Below, piece by piece: positions 48,201-56,058 of a stretch of 64,000 nucleotides of DNA (its first letter is position 1; each line of letters begins with the position of its first letter). Where the stretch lies: contig NZ_CP044399.1 in assembly GCF_008931805.1 (NCBI RefSeq), forward strand, positions 4,017,370 to 4,081,369, in the 5' to 3' direction. Source of the stretch: Moritella marina ATCC 15381 (lineage in GTDB: Bacteria; Pseudomonadota; Gammaproteobacteria; Enterobacterales; Moritellaceae). Below the pieces are notes generated by a model that saw nothing but the letters and a program-made list of their open reading frames with translations, was not told where the DNA came from and searched no databases. The translations under genes and the position numbers were made by a program.

Positions 48201-49476
48201 TACCCCGAATTATGTCCCTGGACAAATACAGCTAAAACTCGAGCGTACTGGCCCAACATTGACTGGAAGTGTTGATGGTGACTTTAGTTATGCATCAGCC
48301 TCGACCTCTACCTTGCAGTCTAGTATTAACCCCGTTTTTACAGATGTTAATCTGACTAGTTTTGTTACTGGTGTATCGACGTATGATAAGGCGACATATT
48401 CAGAAGTAGGTTTGCTTAACCTCGGTGTACGAGATCGTAATTATGGTGATGAAAATATGATGGTTGAAGCTGCTGCAATTGCTATCGGCCGTTTTAAACC
48501 AGATCATTTTAAGCAAACGGTGGCTGAACACGGAGAACTATTTGCAACATGTGGAGCTAACTCCCCGTTTGCTTATAGCGGTCAAATGGATGAAACGGAT
48601 GATACTATCGGTGCGATTACATATTTAACTAAGCCAGAATTAAAAATCACAGCCCACAACGCACAGGGTGATCCCACTATAAATTATACCGATGACTTTG
48701 CTAAATTGAAGTTTTTGGGAACTGATGGGAATGAAATTAGTTTTAATGTTCCTGCGAGAGACCTTTCTAATGGTCTGGCTTTAACGGGTAACCTCCCAAG
48801 CCTCGGTACTATCGTTGATTTAGGAAATGGGGTGTTGACATACACATTATCTCAAGATGATAATTTTGTTTATACCCGTGATGTAAATAGTGAAACAGCC
48901 CCTTTTCAAGCTAATTTTGAGTTGCGATTTAACGAGTTTAAAGACTCTGATGAGGTCACGTTTAAAGCGACTGATGTAGTTTCAGGCGAAGAATATTTCG
49001 AAACGCCAAAATTTAATAGTGCGGTCGATAATACTGTTGAAATTCGCTTTGGTCGCTTAATATTGAAAAATAGCTTTGGCCCTGAAACGGTAAATCTTAC
49101 TCAACCACTTCAAGTTGAATATTATAATGGTAATAATTTTATTGTTTCTGTCGATGATAATTGTCTAGGCTATGATGACGGCAAGCTTATACCTTATGAT
49201 ATCGAGGATCTAGACCCTACTGTTACTAAATCGATAGGAGGTACAGGGACATTTTTTGCTGGTGAAACAAGGGCGATTCAATTAGAAGCTCCGGGCGTTG
49301 GTAAAAAAGGTAATCTAGGAGTGTTATACGATCTTAATGATACTCAAGATTGGCTGCAATATAATTGGGATAATGATATGACGAATGGTTGGGGTAATGA
49401 TAACCCATCCGCTGTCGCTACATTTGGCCTATTCGGTGGTAATGACAGACTCATATATCGACGTCGACTTAACTAA
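45250..49476 (+). CDS. Large secreted LamG/DUF6701 protein, MshQ-like
   Basis: The 1408-residue protein has a signal peptide (about 1-31, ending SINAIAA). Residues about 60-280 resemble the polymer-forming or DUF7305-type beta region (TTLIFDEGVYWIEKL, GFIYTDKTVDL). About 305-460 resembles a discoidin-like jelly roll. About 474-685 is a LamG/concanavalin-like domain (YRFDEASWDG, ADGRGDYIDV-type DGRGDYIDVSG, TWHHVVLTRDS, FGGQLDELLVFD). About 690-1408 matches DUF6701, with the typical end ATFGLFGGNDRLIYRR. This is the MshQ architecture of MSHA pilus loci, but no other msh gene is nearby. It is flanked by tRNA genes on both sides, which is unusual. Confidence 0.85.
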   Translation: MMTNMVKTSLLCLKVAVTSLLLLTSINAIAARCIDVFPTVLSSPYNDGEAELNWDATLSGTIEGNLDIGVEQNENIPPRCNGYICEDSRLRSQSLNLPSFKQSNSSKNRSVAQGQTREFLQGNYEKIELAFQSTAHFKINNRTTKIKELISTNSETTLIFDEGVYWIEKLSIGSNTKMIINGDDNVTLIIKDPEFESSPTYFNVNGSPDQLVLIAYNDIKFGSNANFKGFIYTDKTVDLKSPSDFTGAINGKKITLGANAAVKYAPDSIEYANFNGFCSIDDATLKTPIFSPLDGILGGQLKGQSNGTKFHIGKAGNGNNQWPSNEGPEHLIDDVGQKYLNFGELNTGAIITPAIGCSVVDSIKFWTANDNVSRDPASYKLYGTNTSISDTTNPLSSFTLLAEGPLALPSSRNPGGGSGLLDTNSQTISFTNSSSYSSYLLYFPTVKTERSANSMQLGEVQVYGTTRSCAVPVLEYRFDEASWDGTAGEVDDNSNTGLDGHAVGNANTVSVSEGKVCRAGTFDGRGDYIDVSGISSYLNSTASLSFWIKTNQSGSNTAWQAPGILGIEQSGGVDDIFWGYLDQTGHIGIQKGDELRRDPTVSTTSINNDTWHHVVLTRDSLIGDVQIFVNGKLERSSTSNTGKVNTSFSSIGLIENSKYFGGQLDELLVFDSVLSASEIWSIYTNQLKGNNYDGTERVCPSEPSKIDHYQIIHDGQGLTCEAEKITIKACTNSYDGTCTLSSEDVTLDVTAKGPRSRSSTDTANLVAGIGTANIAYTFDDLTTLSLSSAGTNSTVCVNGSSTSCDLVFANAGFRFLSGALNETTMPNQIAGVEFPKALKIQAVEDTNGVCTGLFSGVKSINLWQENVVPGGTDGLRFNVDNSPLAKREKITNTSLTFGLKSIAIIPTPVYQDAGQIRLRAGYDDGTVQLSGSSEPFWVSPDRLAVIAKSGSINLDGATAAAITTHKAGGGFDLIVSAYNANNIITPNYVPGQIQLKLERTGPTLTGSVDGDFSYASASTSTLQSSINPVFTDVNLTSFVTGVSTYDKATYSEVGLLNLGVRDRNYGDENMMVEAAAIAIGRFKPDHFKQTVAEHGELFATCGANSPFAYSGQMDETDDTIGAITYLTKPELKITAHNAQGDPTINYTDDFAKLKFLGTDGNEISFNVPARDLSNGLALTGNLPSLGTIVDLGNGVLTYTLSQDDNFVYTRDVNSETAPFQANFELRFNEFKDSDEVTFKATDVVSGEEYFETPKFNSAVDNTVEIRFGRLILKNSFGPETVNLTQPLQVEYYNGNNFIVSVDDNCLGYDDGKLIPYDIEDLDPTVTKSIGGTGTFFAGETRAIQLEAPGVGKKGNLGVLYDLNDTQDWLQYNWDNDMTNGWGNDNPSAVATFGLFGGNDRLIYRRRLN

Positions 49477-49610
49477 TCGTTAAATCGAGGAAGTCATTGA
49501 TCGTTTTGACAACAATACTATTGGTTTGATTGTTTTTTACACTAGTGCTGTTCGATTTTATGTCTTTTAAATTGAAAATAACAAAATATGTGATTTTTAG
49601 TTAAAAAGAC

Positions 49611-49638
49611 TTGCAGACTTACACACAATATCTATAAT
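49611..49638 (+). promoter_or_regulatory. Promoter of second tRNA cluster
   Basis: TTGCAG (49611-49616) and TATAAT (49633-49638) are separated by 16 bp, followed by a GC-rich discriminator (GCGCAC) typical of stringently controlled stable RNA promoters. It lies about 40 bp before tRNA-Pro. Confidence 0.78.
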
Positions 49639-49679
49639 GCGCACACTTGTTAAGAATGATGCATTCTAACTTGTATGTT

Positions 49680-49756
49680 CGGTGATTAGCGCAGCTTGGT
49701 AGCGCACCTGGTTTGGGACCAGGGGGTCAGAGGTTCGAATCCTCTATCACCGACCA
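49680..49756 (+). tRNA. tRNA-Pro (TGG), copy 1
   Basis: Cloverleaf with acceptor CGGTGAT, anticodon stem CCTGG/CCAGG, loop TTTGGGA (anticodon TGG), T-loop TTCGAAT and encoded CCA. It is identical to the copy at 50006-50082, including flanks. Confidence 0.97.
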
Positions 49757-49760
49757 CTAT

Positions 49761-49837
49761 GGCGGTTGTAGCTCAGTTGGTAGAGCCCCGGATTGTGATT
49801 CCGGTTGTCGAGGGTTCAAATCCCTTCAGTCGCCCCA
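49761..49837 (+). tRNA. tRNA-His (GTG), copy 2
   Basis: Same structure as copy 1 with G-1, loop TTGTGAT and encoded CCA, but T-loop TTCAAAT. It begins four bases after tRNA-Pro copy 1 ends. Confidence 0.96.
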
Positions 49838-49916
49838 TATTCGATAACGTTGATATTCTATTAGAATTGAGTTATCACCCTTGCTAGAGTTACCTGCTAG
49901 TAAGTTGAAAAATTGT

Positions 49917-50001
49917 GCGGAAGTGGCGGAATTGGTAGACGCGCTAGATTTAGGTTCTAGTATCGCAAGGTGTGAGAGTTCAAGTCTCTCCTTCCGCACC
50001 A
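49917..50001 (+). tRNA. tRNA-Leu (TAG)
   Basis: An 85-base class II tRNA with long variable arm: acceptor GCGGAAG, anticodon loop TTTAGGT on stem CTAGA/TCTAG (anticodon TAG), and encoded CCA. It stands where E. coli has tRNA-Leu(CAG) in the argX-hisR-leuT-proM array. Confidence 0.96.
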
Positions 50002-50005
50002 TGTT

Positions 50006-50082
50006 CGGTGATTAGCGCAGCTTGGTAGCGCACCTGGTTTGGGACCAGGGGGTCAGAGGTTCGAATCCTCTATCACCGACCA
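50006..50082 (+). tRNA. tRNA-Pro (TGG), copy 2
   Basis: Identical in sequence to copy 1, and the identity extends to 49675-49758 versus 50001-50084, so a unit carrying Pro was duplicated. It begins four bases after tRNA-Leu. Confidence 0.97.
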
Positions 50083-50111
50083 CTTATTCTTCCAAGAAAT
50101 TGGAATTCGAG

Positions 50112-50139
50112 AAAGCCTACTCAATGAGTAGGCTTTTTT
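50112..50139 (+). terminator. Terminator after second tRNA cluster
   Basis: AAAGCCTACTCA (50112-50123) pairs with TGAGTAGGCTTT (50125-50136), with a T-run to 50139. The rest of the 302 bp gap to 50384 has no gene; it should carry the promoter of the next small gene, not identified. Confidence 0.92.
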
Positions 50140-50384
50140 CGTTTCCGACTATCCAGTTTACTGCTGTTATTCATCTATTTGTATTTTCTGCGCTAATGCT
50201 ATAATTAATCGCGTTTATTTGTAGTGACTTCACAGTTCTTATTGCGCTTGATATGACACTTGGTCATTTATCCGTTTTACCTCTCAATCTCGTCCACAGA
50301 TGATTCCACTGATTACCTGAATGTGTTGTTATGGGTATTCATTATATTCTAAAGGGTAGAAAGAAGGGGCTGTTAGGGGGTGTT

Positions 50385-50624
50385 ATGGATGAAAAGAGGG
50401 ATGCTAAACAACGAGATTCAGGAGCGAATACAGTGATATCATCCTTGCTAAAAACAGCAGGTGGCATGACGGGAATTTCAGAGGTTTTGCAACAAAGCCA
50501 ATTTGAATCACTGTTAGTTAAAGTGCAGCTAAGTGATGATAATTTGAATGAAGCTGACTTACTGTCTCGTATATTAGGTGTTGAACCATTAATTTCAGAG
50601 CAAGAACATGGTAATAAAGTCTAA
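50385..50624 (+). CDS. Small hypothetical protein
   Basis: The 79-residue protein from the ATG at 50385 has no recognised family. It is charged at the N-terminus (MDEKRDAKQRDSGAN) and then has a moderately hydrophobic middle (VISSLLKTAGGMTGISEVLQQSQF) and a Leu/Asp-rich tail. An AGGGGG ribosome binding site 4-5 bases before 50385 favours this start over the ATG at 50331. It stands alone between a tRNA terminator and its own terminator. Function unknown. Confidence 0.6.
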   Translation: MDEKRDAKQRDSGANTVISSLLKTAGGMTGISEVLQQSQFESLLVKVQLSDDNLNEADLLSRILGVEPLISEQEHGNKV

Positions 50625-50636
50625 AGTAAACAGGTG

Positions 50637-50667
50637 AAGCCCATTCTTAGTGAGTGGGCTTTTTTTT
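50637..50667 (+). terminator. Terminator after small hypothetical gene
   Basis: AAGCCCATTC (50637-50646) pairs with GAGTGGGCTT (50652-50661) with one wobble, followed by an eight-base T-run. Confidence 0.9.
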
Positions 50668-50803
50668 ACCTGAATTTTGATTATCTGCGTACTCTGGATT
50701 TTAAATATCAATTTTAAGCAATTATTGATTATCACCTTCAGATGACACTGATATACTCACGCACCTAATTTACTTGAATCTAGTATTGTCTAAGGGTTGC
50801 CAC

Positions 50804-51523
50804 GTGACTGAAATCAGTTTTTATCAACAAGTTTATCCTATTATTGTCATGATGCCGATTACCGCTGCTTGCTTTTTAGCGCTGGTATTATCCAAGGGTG
50901 AAGTATGTCCTGGGCAGCGTAAACGTATTACCGAAAATATGATCTCAATCTGGGCTGTGTTGGCGTTAGGCTTGATGATTGGCATTGAGGTATATGCAAC
51001 GACTGCAACTCTCGTTATCGGTGGTGTCGCTGTATTTATTGGTATTATACAAAACCTGATTCAATCTCGATTAGAGGGGAAGCGTGCAATCCCGAGTACG
51101 TGGTTGCGCTTACCTATCGCGTTGGCTGTTATTACTGGGTTATTAGTCTTGTGGCAGCAACAACAACCATTGTTACTATTAGAGTCTGTACTACTGGGGG
51201 CGGTATTTGCACATGTTATCTTATTACGTGCTAAACATCGCTTACAAGCCTTCAATGTTATTTTACCAGCCGTAGGTGTCGTTAGTAGTGTACTGCTGAT
51301 GCTGGGCTTGCTGGTTGTCGCTAGTATGCACCTCGAGTCAAGCAACATGGTTCTGATCCAAGAATTTGTGATTTATCGTGCGATTATCTTATTACTGGCA
51401 TTAGCTGTGTGGACTATCCCACTTTATACCAAGCAAGAATACACGCCAAATATCGTGTCGCTAACAACGGTATTACTGTTGTTTTCAGAAGTGATGGGCA
51501 TGAGTATTATTGTGGCGTTTTAA
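50804..51523 (+). CDS. Polytopic membrane protein of unknown function
   Basis: The 239-residue protein (GTG start) contains seven or eight hydrophobic segments spread over its whole length and ends in one (LLFSEVMGMSIIVAF). It resembles no family I can name. AAGGG about 8 bases upstream supports the GTG at 50804; a TTG at 50774 would add ten residues without a better site. It is followed by a bidirectional hairpin shared with creA. Confidence 0.65.
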   Translation: MTEISFYQQVYPIIVMMPITAACFLALVLSKGEVCPGQRKRITENMISIWAVLALGLMIGIEVYATTATLVIGGVAVFIGIIQNLIQSRLEGKRAIPSTWLRLPIALAVITGLLVLWQQQQPLLLLESVLLGAVFAHVILLRAKHRLQAFNVILPAVGVVSSVLLMLGLLVVASMHLESSNMVLIQEFVIYRAIILLLALAVWTIPLYTKQEYTPNIVSLTTVLLLFSEVMGMSIIVAF

Positions 51524-51553
51524 GTTCATCCACTAGACTCTTGAACGTTGAAT

Positions 51554-51581
51554 ATAAAGCCACTGATGACAGTGGCTTTAT
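51554..51581. terminator. Hairpin between membrane-protein gene and creA
   Basis: ATAAAGCCACTG (51554-51565) pairs perfectly with CAGTGGCTTTAT (51570-51581) around a four-base loop between convergent genes. T-rich on the plus-strand side (TGCTTTTTAG). Confidence 0.8.
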
Positions 51582-51615
51582 GCTTTTTAGCGTATATATG
51601 ATGTATGCAGAGGCG

Positions 51616-52116
51616 CTATTTTGTGACGACTACAGGTGCTTGCCAAGCTTTCGTTGCCCAGAGTGGCACTGTTGACAATGAGTGTTTATAGCTACCATTA
51701 ATCTCTTTGGTCGAATACGACACATATAATAAACTTTGGCTATCAGCATCATAAATACGACGAATTTTGAGTGATTTGAATAAGATGCTCTTCGATTGTT
51801 TGAAGATCACTTCGCCGCCTTTTGAGGTATCGATTGTCGCAAGCATTGCTGCTGTGATCTCGCCTGTTTGACGACATGCTATGCCCATATCTGATGGATC
51901 TGAAAAATCTAAATCGGCTTCGATATGACTAACATGACAAGTGACGCCTGGTATTGCAGGGTCAACGAAACTATTGATCTTGATATCTTTAGTGGTAAAT
52001 AAACCGAGGCTGATTTTACCGGACTCATCATCACTACAACCACTTAACGCAACACTGCTGGCAAGTAATGACAATAAACTAAGTTTTTTAAAATTGGCTG
52101 ACAATGGCTTTAACAT
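51616..52116 (-). CDS. creA: CreA family lipoprotein
   Basis: The 166-residue protein matches the CreA family (GLFTTKDIKINSFVDPAIPGVTCHVSHIEADLDFSDPSDMGIACRQTG). A signal peptide with lipobox SVALSGC indicates a lipoprotein anchored after the cysteine. CreA is widespread in proteobacteria; its function is unknown despite the creABCD name in E. coli. No creBCD genes are here. It is convergent with the membrane-protein gene. Confidence 0.92.
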   Translation of the reverse strand: MLKPLSANFKKLSLLSLLASSVALSGCSDDESGKISLGLFTTKDIKINSFVDPAIPGVTCHVSHIEADLDFSDPSDMGIACRQTGEITAAMLATIDTSKGGEVIFKQSKSILFKSLKIRRIYDADSQSLLYVSYSTKEINGSYKHSLSTVPLWATKAWQAPVVVTK

Positions 52117-52271
52117 CGATGCATTCCTATTGCGGTTTGAATGGGAGATATTACAGGTTAATACGGAATGATAAATGAGGAAAGTAATAACATCGATTTG
52201 TTAATACCTTCCCTCTTTTACCGTATTATTGCTAACAACCAGAGTTGGTTATTTGACTGTATTGCACAGTA

Positions 52272-52652
52272 TTAACGGCGGTATAAGCTGTGATCAGTAA
52301 ACTCTTTAGTTGACTGGCATTCTAAGCATAAACGCGACTCTGGACGAGCTTGTAAGCGTTTAATTGATATTTCATCACCGCAACTATCACAATAGCCATA
52401 ATCACCGCTATCCATGCGATGTAATGCTTTAACGATCTTTTTGATATGTAATTTATCGTGATCTATGCGGTTTAGCTCTAAACGGTGAGCTTCTTCCATG
52501 GCTGCGCGATCGATTTCGTCTGCCATTTCGTTACTATCTGAGATAACAACATTCGTTGATTGGTTTTCGATGCGAGCTCGGATCTCAGCTTGCTCTGATT
52601 CTAGTTTTTCTTTGAAATAGGCAACTTGGCCTTCATTCATAAAATCGCTCAT
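52272..52652 (-). CDS. Short DksA/TraR-family zinc-finger protein
   Basis: The 126-residue protein has an N-terminal coiled coil with the tip motif D45-E-I-D48-R-A50, which corresponds to the DksA D-x-x-D-x-A motif, and a C4 zinc finger C88-x2-C91-x17-C109-x2-C112 (CDSCGDEISIKRLQARPESRLCLEC). It should bind RNA polymerase in the secondary channel and modulate stable RNA or stress promoters. It is shorter than canonical DksA (about 150 residues) and is probably a paralogue; the main DksA may be elsewhere. Confidence 0.87.
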   Translation of the reverse strand: MSDFMNEGQVAYFKEKLESEQAEIRARIENQSTNVVISDSNEMADEIDRAAMEEAHRLELNRIDHDKLHIKKIVKALHRMDSGDYGYCDSCGDEISIKRLQARPESRLCLECQSTKEFTDHSLYRR

Positions 52653-52978
52653 ATATATTACCTATTTCGTATTCGGATTATAATTAATTAGCATAATAGA
52701 CATTTTCATTGCCCATAATATAGGGTTATTAACCCAACTTTGGTAAAAAATAACTGAAAATTACAAATTGGGGTATTTTGTCTCGTTTCAAGGGGGATGG
52801 CTAATTAATCTGTATTATTTTCTCTGAAATGTGCTGTGATTATGATTATCCTCAGTAGATTAGTTTTAATCTTGAGCAGGTTAGGCTAACATCATTATCT
52901 ATTTTCAGAATCATTAACGCTGACATTTAAGTGCTATTGTTAGCGCATTATTAAGCCCTGCTATTAAGGAATATGTTG
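52653..52978. other. Intergenic region between divergent genes
   Basis: This 326 bp gap separates the dksA-like gene from the small membrane-protein gene on the opposite strand. It should hold both promoters. It is AT-rich with no convincing hexamer pair, hairpin or small gene that I can defend. Confidence 0.4.
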
Positions 52979-53215
52979 ATGAAAGCGATAACTGTACATC
53001 GCCCGACGTTAAAGATTATCTGGAAACTGTTAGTTTTCTTATTCTTTCCACTTGTTATCTGGTTATACAGTGTGATTGCTGATGTCTCATTTGCCGATAT
53101 TGACAGTGGGGCTAATTATCATAAATGGATCATTTTTTTCCTTTATCTTAGCTGCCTGGCTACGTGGTTATACATCGACCGCACTTTGTCACATAGTTCC
53201 TTCTTCCGTCATTGA
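52979..53215 (+). CDS. Small membrane protein upstream of rmuC
   Basis: The 78-residue protein has two hydrophobic segments (IIWKLLVFLFFPLVIWLYSVIA and WIIFFLYLSCLATWLYI) with a short acidic loop between them. No family was recognised. The ATG at 52979 is chosen over 52973 because AAGGA lies 8 bases before it. The stop is 8 bp before the rmuC start, so it is co-transcribed and probably coupled with rmuC. Function unknown. Confidence 0.68.
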   Translation: MKAITVHRPTLKIIWKLLVFLFFPLVIWLYSVIADVSFADIDSGANYHKWIIFFLYLSCLATWLYIDRTLSHSSFFRH

Positions 53216-53223
53216 TTTATTTT

Positions 53224-54582
53224 ATGAGTATTGATTCCTTGTTTCCAGTCTTACCTTACATTACCGCGATGTGTGTCGCGATTATCTGTGCGCTGATTGC
53301 GATGCGTAAAAATCAGCAAGCGACATTATCCATGCAAACGTTAAGTCATGATGTTGAGTTGTTAGAACAGCAATTGGATAACGTTAATTATAATTATGAG
53401 CAGTTACAGCAAGAGCATGACAACAACAAATTAAAATTAGAGTCGCAAAACAACCAACTTATTAAAGTGATGTCACGGTTGCGTGAAAGTGATATTCGTT
53501 TGCAAACAGAACGCCAAGCCAATGAAGAAAAGCTGGCGTTGCAAGCGCAATCAGAACAACGTTTACAACAGCAATTTGAAAACCTAGCGAATAAGATTTT
53601 TGATAGTAAAACCGACAATTTCAAAGAACTAAATAAGTCTAGTGTGGAATTACTGTTATCGCCATTAAAAACCCAACTTGAAGGGTTTAAACAACAAGTT
53701 CAAGAAGTGTATTCTAATGAGGCGAAGGAGCGTCACAGTTTGCAATCTGAAGTTGCTCGGTTACAGCAAGTGTATCAATTGATGTCGAGTGAAACAGCTA
53801 ATCTCACGAAGGCGTTGAAAGGAGACAACAAACAACAAGGTAATTGGGGCGAAGTTATTTTAGCGAGAATATTGTCGGAATCAGGGCTGCGTGAAGGTCA
53901 TGAATACGATGTTCAAGTGAGTCTAAATAATGAACATGGCAAGCGATTTCAACCAGATGTGATTGTGCACTTACCCCAAGATAAAGATGTGGTGGTTGAT
54001 TCAAAGGTGTCATTAACAGCCTATGAACGCTATTTTAATGCGGAAGATGAAGTCACTCGTAAGCAGGCTTTACAAGAGCATGTTACCTCTGTTCGCAGCC
54101 ATATCCGAGAGCTTGGCCGCAAAGATTATCATTTGCTACAAGGCTTGAAAACATTAGATTATGTACTGCTTTTTGTGGCCGTGGAACCGGCTTTTCTTGC
54201 GGCGTTAGAAGCCGATCCAAGCTTAATGAAATTTGCGTTGGATAATAATATTATGTTGGTAAGCCCAACAAACTTATTAGTTGCCTTACGTACTATTGAT
54301 AATTTGTGGCGTTATGAACGTCAGAATCAAAATGCGCAATTAATCGCTGAACGTGCGGGCAAGATCTATGAGAAACTGCGTTTATTCAGCGATGATATGC
54401 AAGATATGGGGGGAGCCTTAGATAAAGCCCAAGATAGTTACGATTCGGCGATGAAACGCCTGGCAACAGGCAAAGGTAATTTAATCAAACAAGCACAGCA
54501 ATTTGTGGAGCTGGGTGTTGAGGTTAAAAAACCATTACCTGCCGAACTAATCGAAAAAAGCAGTGTTAACTTATTGGAATAA
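53224..54582 (+). CDS. rmuC: DNA recombination protein RmuC
   Basis: The 452-residue protein has an N-terminal membrane anchor (about 5-25), a long coiled coil (about 30-175), and the RmuC nuclease-like domain with GNWGEVILARILSESGL and VVVDSKVSLTAYERYF. RmuC limits inversions at short inverted repeats in E. coli and is a predicted nuclease. The ATG at 53224 fits the family N-terminus; a TTG at 53212 is an alternative. It is preceded by a small membrane-protein gene. Confidence 0.94.
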   Translation: MSIDSLFPVLPYITAMCVAIICALIAMRKNQQATLSMQTLSHDVELLEQQLDNVNYNYEQLQQEHDNNKLKLESQNNQLIKVMSRLRESDIRLQTERQANEEKLALQAQSEQRLQQQFENLANKIFDSKTDNFKELNKSSVELLLSPLKTQLEGFKQQVQEVYSNEAKERHSLQSEVARLQQVYQLMSSETANLTKALKGDNKQQGNWGEVILARILSESGLREGHEYDVQVSLNNEHGKRFQPDVIVHLPQDKDVVVDSKVSLTAYERYFNAEDEVTRKQALQEHVTSVRSHIRELGRKDYHLLQGLKTLDYVLLFVAVEPAFLAALEADPSLMKFALDNNIMLVSPTNLLVALRTIDNLWRYERQNQNAQLIAERAGKIYEKLRLFSDDMQDMGGALDKAQDSYDSAMKRLATGKGNLIKQAQQFVELGVEVKKPLPAELIEKSSVNLLE

Positions 54583-54591
54583 GCAATCACG

Positions 54592-56037
54592 TTAACCTTT
54601 CCAAAATGCAGGGGTTATGAGCACTAACACAGTCATGATCTCTAATCGCCCCATCAGCATACCTAAACTGAGCGCCCATTTTGCGCTATCGGGTAGGCTA
54701 GCAAAGTTACCTGATGGCCCAATGACTGGCCCTAATCCTGGACCCACATTCGCAACCGCTGTTATGGCGCCAGTAATACTTGTGATAGGATCTAATCCGA
54801 GTAGGCTCAATATCGCCGCTAATATGGCGATCGTGGCAATAAAGGCGCTGCCAAAAGCAACCACAGAACGCACTATCACATCATTGACATTACGACCGTT
54901 GTAGTGCTGTCTAAACACCCCCGATGGATGAACGAGCTGTGACATTTGCTTGCGAAATAAGGTAAAGGCAATTTGAAAGCGGAAAATTTTAATGCCGCCT
55001 GATGTCGAGCCAGAACAGGCTCCGGTAAACATTAAACCCGCAAATAATACCGTTGTAAATTCCCCCCAAGTACCGAAATCTGTTAAGCCGAAACCCGTTG
55101 TCGTGACCACTGATACAATATTAAACATACTAATACGTATAGCATCGGTGAGACTGAAAACATCTTTTTGCCAGAGGTATAGCGACATAGTGAGTGTCAT
55201 GATCAGTACCAGTTTGGCAAAGCCGATGATCTGAGCATCCTTAATCAGGACTTTGATATTGCGGCGGTGAATGGCTGTGATCAAGAGCAAGAAAGGCAAG
55301 CCCCCCAAAAACATAAAGAAGGTACCATTCCATTGCGCAGCGTTGGAGAAATGCGCCATCGATTGATCGGAAGTGGAATAACCACCTGTCGATAAGGTCG
55401 TCATGGCATGATTCACAGCTTCGAAACTGGTCATTCCTGCGCTTAGATAACCAAAATAACACAACAGGGTTAAGCTTAAATAAACATACATTACGTAGGC
55501 GGCGGTATGTTGTGTTTTGGCGGTGTTTTTATCAGACCAATCAGATGATTCAGTTTGGAATAAACGCATGCCACCGACGTTGAGATAAGGTAGTACTGCT
55601 ACGCCCATTACCACAAAGCCGACACCACCTAGCCATTGTAAAATTGAGCGCCATAACAAGACACTGTGCGCAGTGCTATCTAAATTTGATAATACGGTAG
55701 AACCTGTGGTGGTGATACCTGACATGGTTTCAAAATAAGCATCAGTATAGCTAATATGCTGGATCAACATGAGCGGTAGTGCTGCAAAGGCAGACGCAAT
55801 TATCCACACACAAGTTGTCAGCAAAAACATTTCGCGGATACCAAGTTTGAACTCTTTAGATCGACCTTTATGCCAAAATAAACCCGATGCAATTGTCGTA
55901 ATAATGATGGATTTAAAGAATTCAGGCACGCCATGGCCATCGGTATATATAGCTAATACCAACGGCGCGATCATGAATAAGGCAAGGGCGCGTAATACGA
56001 CACTGGCCATAAATAATATGGGTTTTAAATTAACCAT
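54592..56037 (-). CDS. trkH: Trk potassium uptake channel subunit TrkH
   Basis: The 481-residue polytopic membrane protein has the four P-loop repeats of the TrkH/KtrB superfamily, for example GITTTGSTVL, STGGYSTSD, TTTGFGLTDFG and NVGPGLGPV. It is the K+-translocating pore of the Trk system. It directly follows trkA on the minus strand, 21 bp apart, and ends 9 bp from the convergent rmuC stop with no hairpin between. Confidence 0.96.
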   Translation of the reverse strand: MVNLKPILFMASVVLRALALFMIAPLVLAIYTDGHGVPEFFKSIIITTIASGLFWHKGRSKEFKLGIREMFLLTTCVWIIASAFAALPLMLIQHISYTDAYFETMSGITTTGSTVLSNLDSTAHSVLLWRSILQWLGGVGFVVMGVAVLPYLNVGGMRLFQTESSDWSDKNTAKTQHTAAYVMYVYLSLTLLCYFGYLSAGMTSFEAVNHAMTTLSTGGYSTSDQSMAHFSNAAQWNGTFFMFLGGLPFLLLITAIHRRNIKVLIKDAQIIGFAKLVLIMTLTMSLYLWQKDVFSLTDAIRISMFNIVSVVTTTGFGLTDFGTWGEFTTVLFAGLMFTGACSGSTSGGIKIFRFQIAFTLFRKQMSQLVHPSGVFRQHYNGRNVNDVIVRSVVAFGSAFIATIAILAAILSLLGLDPITSITGAITAVANVGPGLGPVIGPSGNFASLPDSAKWALSLGMLMGRLEIMTVLVLITPAFWKG

Positions 56038-56058
56038 AAAGCGATATTCTATCGGTGT

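Noticed and set aside
49696..49887. Reading frame over tRNA-Pro and tRNA-His copies (also 50022-50204 and 44892-45128)
   Set aside because: They are translations of tRNA genes; the repeated string HLVWDQGVRGSNPLSP and the SSVGRAPDCDSG string are well-known artefacts of tRNA-Pro and tRNA-His.
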